A stretch of 64,000 bases of DNA from NCBI GenBank assembly GCA_014695255.1, contig JACJNX010000070.1, positions 1-64,000 on the forward strand, given 5' to 3'. Below the pieces are notes generated by a model that saw only the letters and a list, made by a program, of their open reading frames with translations, was not told the origin of the DNA and did no database searches. Position numbers and translations under genes: made by a program. Positions 25,504 to 32,922 of this stretch are shown here, piece by piece. Origin of the DNA: Cyanobacteria bacterium FACHB-63 (GTDB lineage Bacteria; Cyanobacteriota; Cyanobacteriia; Leptolyngbyales; Leptolyngbyaceae). How positions within the stretch are numbered: the stretch's first letter is position 1; every line of letters starts with the position of its first letter.

Positions 25504-25896
25504 CTATTTAACCGAAACCTTACCGCCAGCTTCTTCGATTTGCTTCTTGATGTCTTCAGCTTCAGCCTTCGCAACCCCTTCTTTGATCGGCTTCGGAGCA
25601 GCTTCAACCAGATCTTTCGCTTCTTTCAGACCCAGGCCTGTGATACCGCGAACAACCTTCAGAACCGCAATCTTCTTATCAGCCGGAACTTCTTCCAGAA
25701 CTGCGTCAAATTCGGTCTTCTCTTCGACTTCTTCAGCCGGAGCCGCACCCGCACCCGGAGCCATCATCATCATGCCGCCAGCCGGAGCCGCAGCACTGAC
25801 ACCGAAAGCTTCTTCGATTTGTTTGACCAATTCGGACGCTTCGAGCAGGGTCAAACCCTTCAACTTTTCAACAATTTCATCAGTTACAGCAGACAT
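25504..25896 (-). CDS. rplL: 50S ribosomal protein L7/L12
   Basis: The 130-residue acidic protein has the N-terminal dimerisation part ([21 protein letters not shown]), the Ala/Gly/Met hinge, and the conserved C-terminal domain ([41 protein letters not shown]). It forms the ribosomal stalk that recruits translation GTPases. It lies 40 bases after rplJ, as usual, and ends the ribosomal operon before a strong terminator. Confidence 0.98.
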   Translation of the reverse strand: MSAVTDEIVEKLKGLTLLEASELVKQIEEAFGVSAAAPAGGMMMMAPGAGAAPAEEVEEKTEFDAVLEEVPADKKIAVLKVVRGITGLGLKEAKDLVEAAPKPIKEGVAKAEAEDIKKQIEEAGGKVSVK

Positions 25897-25936
25897 GGAT
25901 TAACTCCCTAAACAATTGAAATTTTTACAGATGCAA

Positions 25937-26467
25937 CTATGCTGCATCTTCTTTTTCGGACAGTTGTTGGATCGCTCTTGCCAATCCAGACGGCACCTCG
26001 TTGATCGCAACCGCCAGTTGAGTTGCAACTCCATTGATTGCGCCTGCAATTTGCGCGATCAGTTGTTCCTTGGACGGTAAATCTGCGATCGCTTTTAAGT
26101 CAGCTTCTCTCAGAAGTTTGCCATCCATCACACCGCCGCGAATCTCAGTCTTCTTGGCAGCCTTTTGGAACTCTTGGTATGCCTTGATTGCACCACCAAA
26201 ATCGTCTTTGACCATGACAAATGCAGAATCGCCTTTCAGCAATTCGTTCACCGCTTGCCAGCGATCGTCGCCTTCAGTTGCTTTCTCCATAAAGGTGTTT
26301 TTTGCCACTCGGCAAGTCGCACCTTTCGGACGCAAGCGATTCCGCAAATCTGAAATCTCCGCCACGCTCAAACCACTGTAGTTAATGATGAACATCAACT
26401 GCGATTCGTTTAGCGTTTCTTTCAGTTCAGCAACAATCTCTTTCTTGCTTGCTAACGTTCTTCCCAC
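25937..26467 (-). CDS. rplJ: 50S ribosomal protein L10
   Basis: The 176-residue protein carries the typical start MGRTLASKKEIVAELKE and the RNA-binding block FIINYSGLSVAEISDLRNRLR, with a C-terminal helix that binds L7/L12. A GGAGGTGAG ribosome site lies just before the start. A terminator-like hairpin in the 190-base leader upstream (26508-26541) suggests L10-linked attenuation, the known mode of control for rplJL. Confidence 0.98.
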   Translation of the reverse strand: MGRTLASKKEIVAELKETLNESQLMFIINYSGLSVAEISDLRNRLRPKGATCRVAKNTFMEKATEGDDRWQAVNELLKGDSAFVMVKDDFGGAIKAYQEFQKAAKKTEIRGGVMDGKLLREADLKAIADLPSKEQLIAQIAGAINGVATQLAVAINEVPSGLARAIQQLSEKEDAA

Positions 26468-26507
26468 TCTTTCTCACCTCCTGGTTTTGGGATGTCGAGA
26501 ATATCCA

Positions 26508-26541
26508 AAAACAAAAACTCGACTTGATTAGAAGCCGAGTT
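26508..26541 (-). terminator. Hairpin with T-run in the rplA-rplJ gap (attenuator candidate)
   Basis: On the minus strand AACTCGGCTT pairs with AAGTCGAGTT (one G-T pair) across a 6-base loop and is followed by TTTTTGTTTTT. It lies about 45 bases before the rplJ start and 120 bases after rplA. It can serve as a partial terminator or as the L10-controlled attenuator of rplJL. Confidence 0.75.
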
Positions 26542-26660
26542 TGCGTGATTTCTTTAGAACACAGGAATTGTGTCTCGAAAAATCAAACCTCGGCAGGACA
26601 TTAAGTGAAAAACTCACACCCGCTGTCTTTGGCTTGGATATTCAGTTGAAAAACTTTTGT

Positions 26661-27377
26661 CTAAGCGGCATCTCCGACTTTAAGGTCGCGCAGGCTATTG
26701 ATATCGACCTCGATCGAAGGACCCATCGTTGACGACACATACATTGTACGCCAATAGCGTCCTTTTGCACCGGAAGGTCTATTTCTGTCGATCGTTTCTT
26801 GCAGCGCTTTCAGGTTGGTGAGCAAATCTTCAGCCGAGAAGTTCGCTTTACCAAATAGGACGTGAACGATCCCGGTACGATCTGCCCGGAATTCGAGCTT
26901 ACCTGCTTTGAACTCTGCGATCGCTTGCGCTAAGTCGAATGTAACGGTACCGCCCTTCGGTGATGGCATCAAGCCACGCGGACCCAATACCCGACCCAGC
27001 TTCGCAACTTGCGGCATCACATCCGGAGTCGCAATCAACAAATCGAAATCCATCCGTCCTTTTTGGATTTCATCGATCAGTTCTTCTGAACCTGCGATAT
27101 CTGCTCCCGCGTTCGTTGCTGCGGTCACGTTCTCGCCTCGCGCAATCACCGCCACTCGAACTTCTTGTCCAGTCCCCTTCGGTAGTGCGACGGTGGTTCT
27201 GAGCTGTTGGTCGCTGTACTTCGGATCAATACCGAGTCGGATGTGCGCTTCTGCGGATTCGGGAAATTTCGCCGTTGCCGTCTCTTTTAGCAGTTCTAAG
27301 GCTTCTAAAGGTGCGTAAGCCTTGTCTTGGACTTTGGCACGCAGTTCTCTCGTGCGCTTTGATAGTTTCTTTACCAT
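26661..27377 (-). CDS. rplA: 50S ribosomal protein L1
   Basis: The 238-residue protein shows the L1 signature: [34 protein letters not shown], and [14 protein letters not shown] in the second domain. L1 forms the ribosomal L1 stalk and in many bacteria represses its own operon by binding the rplK leader. It lies 46 bases after rplK and before the attenuator hairpin of rplJL. Confidence 0.98.
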   Translation of the reverse strand: MVKKLSKRTRELRAKVQDKAYAPLEALELLKETATAKFPESAEAHIRLGIDPKYSDQQLRTTVALPKGTGQEVRVAVIARGENVTAATNAGADIAGSEELIDEIQKGRMDFDLLIATPDVMPQVAKLGRVLGPRGLMPSPKGGTVTFDLAQAIAEFKAGKLEFRADRTGIVHVLFGKANFSAEDLLTNLKALQETIDRNRPSGAKGRYWRTMYVSSTMGPSIEVDINSLRDLKVGDAA

Positions 27378-27423
27378 GTGTCTCCTGGGGTAATCGCGAG
27401 AAATTCTCTCCCCCGAATAAAGG

Positions 27424-27849
27424 TTAGTCGGTGATGGTTACGCCCATGTTACGAGCGGTTCCTTCGATGATCTTCATTGCCGCTTCGACATCGTTTGCGT
27501 TGAGGTCGGGCATTTTGGTTTTGGCGATGTCTTCCAATTGAGCGCGGGAGATTTTGCCCACTTTCTTTTTGTTCGGTTCGCCAGATCCAGTCTCAATTCC
27601 AGCTGCTTTTGCAATCAGTTTTGATGCGGGCGGGGTTTTGAGAACAAACGTAAAACTACGGTCTTCGTAAACTGAGATTTCTACAGGAACGACCATACCC
27701 GCTTGATCGGCGGTTCTGGCGTTGTATTCCTTACAGAACATCATGATATTGACCCCGTGCTGACCGAGCGCAGGGCCGATCGGCGGTGCGGGGTTCGCCT
27801 TGCCAGCATTAATCGCCAGCTTAATCACTGCGGTTACTTTTTTTGCCAT
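27424..27849 (-). CDS. rplK: 50S ribosomal protein L11
   Basis: The 141-residue protein starts [36 protein letters not shown], the invariant N-terminal domain, and continues [13 protein letters not shown]11 builds the GTPase-associated centre of the 50S subunit. Order nusG-rplK-rplA is the standard one; spacing to nusG is 25 bases. Confidence 0.98.
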   Translation of the reverse strand: MAKKVTAVIKLAINAGKANPAPPIGPALGQHGVNIMMFCKEYNARTADQAGMVVPVEISVYEDRSFTFVLKTPPASKLIAKAAGIETGSGEPNKKKVGKISRAQLEDIAKTKMPDLNANDVEAAMKIIEGTARNMGVTITD

Positions 27850-27874
27850 CGATTCTTGACTTTCTAGAAGTCGG

Positions 27875-28501
27875 TTAGATTTTCTCTACTTGGTTTACTT
27901 CGAGTTCAACCGGGGTTTCTCGCCCAAAGATTGACAGAAGTGCTTTGAGCTTGTTCCGCTCTGGGCTAACTTCGATTACTTCCCCTTCAAAGTCCTTAAA
28001 CGGACCTGAAAGCACTGTAATCTTGTCGCCTGTTGCCATGTCGATTTTTCTGACTGGCTCCTGCTCTTCGGACTGCTTGAAGATGCGTTCGACTTCTCCA
28101 TGTCCGAGTGGCATTGGTTTGACGTGACCCCGCCCGCGTCCGTAGCGGCGCTTTTGTTCTGCGCCGACGAAGTTGATCACGTTGGGGGTGTTCTTAATCA
28201 CCTGCCACGTTTCATCATCCATCACCATTTTCACAAGAACGTAGCCCGGAAAAACTTTCTCAGCGGCTTCCTTGGCTCGTCCGTCTTTCTGGTGTCTGAG
28301 AATCGGCGTTTCAGGAATTTGAACTTCCAAAATCCGGTTGGCGACATCAAGGGTTTCGATGCGCTGCTCTAAGTTCATCTTCACACGCTTTTCACAGCCC
28401 GATGCCACTTGCACAGCATACCAACGGGCACTTTTTGATAACACCTCATCCTGGTTGTCGTCAGCGCGATTGTTTTGCGTTTCGTCTGAAGTGTATGTCA
28501 T
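27875..28501 (-). CDS. nusG: Transcription termination/antitermination factor NusG
   Basis: I place the start at 28501 (MTYTSDETQ), where ATG overlaps the secE TGA as ATGA; a longer frame enters secE. The 208-residue protein has an acidic N-terminal extension, the NGN domain ([25 protein letters not shown]... [30 protein letters not shown]) and a C-terminal KOW domain ([21 protein letters not shown]). It binds RNA polymerase and affects pausing and termination. Translational coupling to secE is likely. Confidence 0.97.
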   Translation of the reverse strand: MTYTSDETQNNRADDNQDEVLSKSARWYAVQVASGCEKRVKMNLEQRIETLDVANRILEVQIPETPILRHQKDGRAKEAAEKVFPGYVLVKMVMDDETWQVIKNTPNVINFVGAEQKRRYGRGRGHVKPMPLGHGEVERIFKQSEEQEPVRKIDMATGDKITVLSGPFKDFEGEVIEVSPERNKLKALLSIFGRETPVELEVNQVEKI

Positions 28502-28782
28502 CCGAACACCTTCACTTGTGCCCAATGAAAGAGTTGATCGACGAGATAAATCGTGGTTGCCGAGAGCGTGACCATCAAAATGACCGAGACGGATTCACCG
28601 ATCAGTTGCTGACGGCTGGGCCAAACGACCTTATCAAGTTCTTCCTTCGTTTCCTTAGCAAACTCGTTCGGGTCAAATCCTGATTTTTGGGGAGTTAAGA
28701 CCTCTTCTTTCTTTGCCACCGCTGGTGCTCCATTAGCGCTCGACCGACTTTCTATGATAAAGACTTTTCTCGATCGCGGCAC
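28498..28782 (-). CDS. secE: Preprotein translocase subunit SecE
   Basis: The 94-residue product carries the SecE core FAKETKEELDKVVWPSRQQLIGESVSVILMVTLSATTIYLVDQLF, with one amphipathic helix and one membrane helix, the short bacterial form. It stabilises SecY in the plasma or thylakoid membrane. The N-terminal 25 residues may not all be real; a GTG at VAKKEEV is an alternative start. The stop overlaps the nusG start by four bases. Confidence 0.95.
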   Translation of the reverse strand: MPRSRKVFIIESRSSANGAPAVAKKEEVLTPQKSGFDPNEFAKETKEELDKVVWPSRQQLIGESVSVILMVTLSATTIYLVDQLFHWAQVKVFG

Positions 28783-28828
28783 ACGATTCGATCAAAATCG
28801 ATACTCATGCAAAATCAGAGTAATTCAG

Positions 28829-28901
28829 CGCGCCCTGGAGGACTTGAACCCCCGACATCAGGTTTTGGAGACCTGCGTTCTACCAACTGAACTAAGAGCG
28901 C
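28829..28901 (-). tRNA. trnW: tRNA-Trp (CCA)
   Basis: The cloverleaf is complete on the minus strand: acceptor GCGCTCT / AGGGCGC, D arm TTAGTTCAGTTGGTAGAA, anticodon arm CAGGT-CTCCAAA-ACCTG giving CCA, and T arm GGGGGTTCAAGTCCTCC. The 3' CCA is not encoded. It sits between rplS and secE, a common cyanobacterial arrangement. Confidence 0.97.
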
Positions 28902-28957
28902 ATACGCTGAACGACTCTGATTGCGTTCTGTATCTAGTTTATCAGGGAATGGACAAA

Positions 28958-29323
28958 CTAGGTCAAGGGACGATCGAAACGCTGCTTCAAGCGAGTTGCC
29001 TTACCCACACGATCGCGCAGGTAGTACAGTTTCGCCCGACGCACTTTCGCCCGACGAATCACTTTGATGCTTTCAATGCGTGGAGAGTGAATGAGGAAGA
29101 CTCGCTCAACTCCAACACCTTGAAACACGCGCCGCACTGTGATGTTATGCGTGATGCCTGTACTGCCTTTTGCAATAACGACACCTTCATAGGGCTGCGT
29201 CCGTTCCTTGTCGCCCTCTTGAATGATCACGCCGACTCGAACTGTATCCCCGATATAGATCGTGGGGATATTGTCTTTCATTTGTTCCGCTTCGATCGAG
29301 CGGATGATTTCTTGCGCTTTCAT
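28958..29323 (-). CDS. rplS: 50S ribosomal protein L19
   Basis: The 121-residue protein has the L19 core: [65 protein letters not shown], then [21 protein letters not shown]. It bridges the 30S and 50S subunits. It heads the minus-strand block continuing through tRNA-Trp, secE and nusG. Confidence 0.98.
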   Translation of the reverse strand: MKAQEIIRSIEAEQMKDNIPTIYIGDTVRVGVIIQEGDKERTQPYEGVVIAKGSTGITHNITVRRVFQGVGVERVFLIHSPRIESIKVIRRAKVRRAKLYYLRDRVGKATRLKQRFDRPLT

Positions 29324-29491
29324 AAAGGGCGTTAAAACTCACAATCGCGTATCTTAGCGCATCAATTGTCGTTTCGTCTATAGAAACGTTAGAAGTTTTT
29401 TGGAAGAAAAGGTTTGAATCTTAAGTCAGGCTTAAATTCGAGCGATTATCCCCCCAGGCAGGATTGAATTCATAGAGAGCGATCGACTCTA

Positions 29492-29503
29492 CTAAACGTT
29501 TAG
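29492..29503. promoter_or_regulatory. 12-base palindrome CTAAACGTTTAG upstream of cbiM
   Basis: The perfect palindrome lies 48 bases before the cbiM start, where an operator for a metal-sensing repressor could sit. No B12-box-like or other riboswitch elements were seen in the 228-base leader. The regulator is unknown. Confidence 0.3.
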
Positions 29504-29551
29504 AACTCGCTACAGGTTTTCTCACAAGGATGTCTCGTTGGAGATCAGTTC

Positions 29552-30268
29552 ATGCTTTCTGCGCTATTTTTTCCGCATCATTTGGCGTTGCATATTCCAG
29601 ATGGTTTCTTAAATTTACCTGTCACATTGCTGACTTGGGTATTTGCGATCGCTTTGATTGCAATCAGTCTCAACCGAGTTCAGGCAGAGTATCAAGACCG
29701 TGTGGTTCCCCTGATGGGGGTGTGTGCGGCATTTATCTTTGCAGCTCAGATGATCAATTTTCCGATTCCGGGGGGAACGTCAGGACACTTGCTCGGCGGA
29801 ACGTTGGCGGGTGTTTTGTTAGGTCCTTGGGCGGGATCGCTAGTCATGACCGTCGTCTTTATTGTTCAGTCCCTATTGTTTCAAGATGGCGGAATCACTG
29901 CGCTGGGAGCCAACATCTTTAACATGGGATTAATTGGTACGTTTGGTGGCTACTACTTGTATCGATCAATTCGCAATATAGTCGGGCGCGACTCCACGAA
30001 ATCTGTGCTGATTGGAGCTGCGATCGCGGCTTGGACAAGCGTTGTGATTGCGGCACTGGTTTGTGCGGTTCAGCTTGCGATTTCAGGAGCTGTACCGCTC
30101 ATCGTTGCGCTGATTGCAATGCTGTCTTGGCACGTCATGATCGGGATTGGTGAAGCAATCATTACCGTCGTGGCATTAAGCTACATCTTGAAAACTCGCC
30201 CGGATATGGTTTACAGAGCACCCCGTGCTGCTATGCAAGAGCTTCCTCGATCGTACTCTTCACGTTAA
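29552..30268 (+). CDS. cbiM: ECF cobalt/nickel transporter substrate-binding membrane protein CbiM
   Basis: The 238-residue polytopic protein contains the CbiM/NikM signature HIPDGFL, normally at the very N-terminus, and later MINFPIPGGTSGHLLGGTLAG, HxxG-type metal-site features and LFQDGGITALGANIFNMG. GGAG precedes the ATG. Here HIPDGFL follows a 13-residue extension (MLSALFFPHHLAL), so the usual metal ligation by the second-residue His and amino terminus would need cleavage or a different start. It is followed by the PDGLE protein, cbiQ and cbiO, forming a complete ECF importer for Co or Ni. Confidence 0.93.
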   Translation: MLSALFFPHHLALHIPDGFLNLPVTLLTWVFAIALIAISLNRVQAEYQDRVVPLMGVCAAFIFAAQMINFPIPGGTSGHLLGGTLAGVLLGPWAGSLVMTVVFIVQSLLFQDGGITALGANIFNMGLIGTFGGYYLYRSIRNIVGRDSTKSVLIGAAIAAWTSVVIAALVCAVQLAISGAVPLIVALIAMLSWHVMIGIGEAIITVVALSYILKTRPDMVYRAPRAAMQELPRSYSSR

Positions 30269-30280
30269 AAAGGTAGTGCT

Positions 30281-30610
30281 ATGACTCAAGCTTCACAAAC
30301 TCGAAATCGCGCTTTTATTATCTCCGGTTTAGGAATTGCTTTGCTGGTTGCAGTGTTTCTTTCTCCGTTTGCTAGTTCTGATCCAGACGGACTCGATCGC
30401 GTCGCCCAAGACCAAGGCTTTGAGAAAAAAGCGGTAGAAGAGCCGATCTCGCACAAGTTACCGTTTTATCAAATCTTTGAGGAATATCAGTTGCGGGGTG
30501 TTCCTGAACAAATTGCCACTCCCGCAGCAGGCTTGGTCGGAACATTAGTTGCGTTTGGATTAGCTTGGGGGGCTGGAAAGGTTCTGGTTCGTAATCGTGA
30601 GCAGGATTGA
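30281..30610 (+). CDS. PDGLE-domain protein (CbiN-like component)
   Basis: The 109-residue protein has two membrane helices (AFIISGLGIALLVAVFLSPFA and VGTLVAFGLAWGAGKVLV) flanking an external loop that starts SSDPDGLDRVAQDQGF, the PDGLE-domain motif. Such proteins replace or accompany CbiN beside CbiM and help metal loading. It lies 12 bases after cbiM and before a palindromic repeat and cbiQ. Confidence 0.88.
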   Translation: MTQASQTRNRAFIISGLGIALLVAVFLSPFASSDPDGLDRVAQDQGFEKKAVEEPISHKLPFYQIFEEYQLRGVPEQIATPAAGLVGTLVAFGLAWGAGKVLVRNREQD

Positions 30611-30620
30611 TTAGAATTTG

Positions 30621-30657
30621 CTTCAAAGTCCCCCACTTGTGGGGGATTTAGAAGGCG
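30621..30657. repeat. Intergenic palindromic repeat (copy 1)
   Basis: The core CCCCCAC-TT-GTGGGGG (30630-30645) is flanked by CAAAGT and ATTTAGAAGGC. A second, oppositely oriented copy of the same design occurs at 43976-44016. Similar AAAGTCCCCC...GGGGGATTTAGGGGGC elements are widespread in cyanobacterial intergenic DNA. Here it lies within the ECF operon and could modulate cbiQO expression. Confidence 0.65.
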
Positions 30658-30700
30658 AATCTCAACGCTTCAATGACTCAAGTAATCCAATTTAGACTCG

Positions 30701-31486
30701 ATGATTTTATTGCACATTGGCGCACTTCATCTCGCTGAAGCTGAAGAAAAGAAAACGGTTTGGCATCGATTGACACCACGATCGCGCGTGTTGTGCGTGT
30801 TGTTATTAGTATTCGCGATCGCGTTAACTCCGAATGGTCGCTGGTGGACTTGGGCAATTTATGGCAGCGCGATCGCGCTAATTATCCTAGCGAGCCGTGT
30901 TCGATTATCAGTTTTATTGAAACGAGTTGCGGTTGAATTTGTTTTTATTGGCGTAGTTATTCTTGGAACCTTGTTTCGAGGCGGCGGTGATGTTTTATTC
31001 CAATGGGGTTGGATACAAATTACAACGGAAGGCTTAACTATTTTAGGAAGTATTGCCCTTAAAGCGCTCTTATCATTACTGATTCTGAATACTTTAATTC
31101 TCACAACCTCGATTCCAGCATTACTTCATGCGTTGGCTGCACTGAAGATGCCGCCGTTGCTCGTTGCGATTCTTGCGTCGATGTACCGGTATATTTCCGT
31201 GTTGAGTGATGAATTTAGCTCGATGCAGAAAGCGGCTCGATCGCGCAACTTGTTGAGCAATCCTAAACGTCAGCGCACGGTCATCGGTAATATGTTCGGC
31301 TCATTGTTTATTCGCACTTATGAGCGCGGCGAACGAGTGCATCAAGCGATGTTAGCGCGGGGTTATCAAGGTTTACCTCCGATTGCAGAGGTTCAGAAAG
31401 GGGGACGGCGCGATATTTTAGCGTTAACGATTACTATCGTAGTTTCATTGTTCGGTCAAGCACTTTACCTATTTCATGCACCATAA
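30701..31486 (+). CDS. cbiQ: ECF transporter transmembrane protein CbiQ
   Basis: The 261-residue membrane protein has hydrophobic segments near residues 30-65, 75-95, 110-135 and 240-260, and the coupling-helix motifs ARSRNL (SSMQKAARSRNLL) and ERVHQAMLARGYQG typical of the EcfT/CbiQ family. It connects CbiM to the ATPase. The end overlaps the cbiO start by 11 bases, pointing to translational coupling. Confidence 0.93.
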   Translation: MILLHIGALHLAEAEEKKTVWHRLTPRSRVLCVLLLVFAIALTPNGRWWTWAIYGSAIALIILASRVRLSVLLKRVAVEFVFIGVVILGTLFRGGGDVLFQWGWIQITTEGLTILGSIALKALLSLLILNTLILTTSIPALLHALAALKMPPLLVAILASMYRYISVLSDEFSSMQKAARSRNLLSNPKRQRTVIGNMFGSLFIRTYERGERVHQAMLARGYQGLPPIAEVQKGGRRDILALTITIVVSLFGQALYLFHAP

Positions 31487-32249
31487 TCCGATCGACATCT
31501 ACAATCTTTCCTATGCTTATCCAGACGGCACTCAAGCCCTCAATGGTGTAACCGTTTCCATTGCGGCGACTGAACGAGTCGCGTTAGTCGGTGCAAACGG
31601 ATCTGGGAAATCAACTTTATTGATGCACTTTAATGGCTTGATTACGCCGCAAGTTGGGCAAGTGATCGTCGGGACGCTGCCAGTTGAGGCGCAGAATCTA
31701 AAACGGATTCGCGATTTTGTTGGTTTAGTCTTTCAGAACCCGGATGATCAACTGTTTATGCCAACGGTTTGGGAAGACATTACCTTTGGACCGATGAATC
31801 AAGGCATTGCTGGACAGGAACTTACGGATCGATCTGTTCATGCAATGCACTGTGTTGGACTCGATCTCGAAGCGTATGGATCGCGCAGTGCAAACGGTTT
31901 ATCTGGTGGGGAAAAGAAACGAGTCGCGATCGCGGGAGTGCTGGCAATGCAGCCTCAAGTTCTCGTTCTCGATGAACCGTCTGCACAGCTTGATCCACGA
32001 TCGCGTCGTCAGTTGATTGAGCTGTTAGATACGCTGCCGTTAACGCAGCTAATTGCAACTCATGATTTAGATTTGGCGTTAGAACTGTGCAATCGAACGA
32101 TCGTTCTCAGCAAAGGGCGAATTGTATTCGATGGTGAAACTGAGCGAATTATGAGCAATCCAGAACTATTAGCTGAACACGCTCTAGAACCACCCTTGAG
32201 CTACAGCCGCCCTTACTGCCAGATTGAAGATGCTTACAGCAAAGCTTGA
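31476..32249 (+). CDS. cbiO: ECF transporter ATP-binding protein CbiO
   Basis: The 257-residue ATPase has Walker A GANGSGKST (about 40-48), Q-loop LVFQNPDDQLFMPTVWEDITFGP, signature LSGGEKKRVAIAG and Walker B VLVLDEPSAQLD. The VFQNPDDQ segment is characteristic of ECF-type ATPases. It powers the Co/Ni importer. Its 3' end overlaps the convergent glutathione peroxidase gene by 16 bases. Confidence 0.95.
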   Translation: MHHNPIDIYNLSYAYPDGTQALNGVTVSIAATERVALVGANGSGKSTLLMHFNGLITPQVGQVIVGTLPVEAQNLKRIRDFVGLVFQNPDDQLFMPTVWEDITFGPMNQGIAGQELTDRSVHAMHCVGLDLEAYGSRSANGLSGGEKKRVAIAGVLAMQPQVLVLDEPSAQLDPRSRRQLIELLDTLPLTQLIATHDLDLALELCNRTIVLSKGRIVFDGETERIMSNPELLAEHALEPPLSYSRPYCQIEDAYSKA

Positions 32250-32728
32250 ATGTCTTTTTCGATGTCTTCGGGCTTGGTCGTCGAAGGATAACGTTTGACG
32301 ACTTGACCGGAGCGATCGACTAAGAACTTTGTGAAGTTCCATTTGATTCCTTCCGTACCAAAGATTCCAGGAGCAGCTTTGGTGAGAAACTTAAACAACG
32401 GGTGTGCGTTTTCTCCGTTAACATCAACTTTCTCAAATAGCGGGAACGTTACACCGAATCGAGTTTCACAGAAGGATTGAATTTCGTTAGCGCTTCCAGG
32501 TTCTTGTTGTCCAAACTGATTACAAGGAAATCCTAAAACTGCAAATCCTTGATTCTCGTACTTGTTATGAACTGATTGTAAACCTTGATATTGAGGTGTA
32601 AATCCGCACTGGCTTGCAGTGTTCACAATTAGCAGCACTTTATCCTTGTAAGTGCTGAGTGAAACCGGTTGACCTTCGATGCTATTGGCTGAAAAGTCGT
32701 AGATAGAGGGCGATGTTTGTGTCGTCAT
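32234..32728 (-). CDS. Glutathione peroxidase family protein
   Basis: The 164-residue protein has the peroxidatic site NTASQCGFTPQY with Cys41 (Cys, not selenocysteine), then LGFPCNQFGQQEPGS and KWNFTKFLVDR, with the catalytic Gln, Trp and Asn segments. Cys-type family members in plants and cyanobacteria often use thioredoxin rather than glutathione to reduce lipid and hydrogen peroxides. It is monocistronic, divergent from the M16 protease gene and convergent with cbiO. Confidence 0.95.
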   Translation of the reverse strand: MTTQTSPSIYDFSANSIEGQPVSLSTYKDKVLLIVNTASQCGFTPQYQGLQSVHNKYENQGFAVLGFPCNQFGQQEPGSANEIQSFCETRFGVTFPLFEKVDVNGENAHPLFKFLTKAAPGIFGTEGIKWNFTKFLVDRSGQVVKRYPSTTKPEDIEKDIQALL

Positions 32729-32922
32729 AATGGCGCGATCGTGTGAAACTGCTTCTCTCAGTTTACTACTGCTTTATATTTCTTTACTGGGCTTGCAGGT
32801 CGATCAATTCACGATCGACACCTCGCTTACACCTGCAAACGCTAGAGTGGAACCTGCTTGACGTTCTAAAGTCTAGGCTTTACAGACCAAATATTTTCTA
32901 CCATAGGTGCTTTAATCTTCCT

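Noticed and set aside
25372-25911. 179-codon plus-strand frame over the rplL region
   Set aside because: It is antisense to rplL, whose protein identity is certain.
29340-29551. Cobalamin or nickel/cobalt riboswitch upstream of cbiM
   Set aside because: No B12-box or other recognisable riboswitch core could be found; only a 12-base palindrome is visible.
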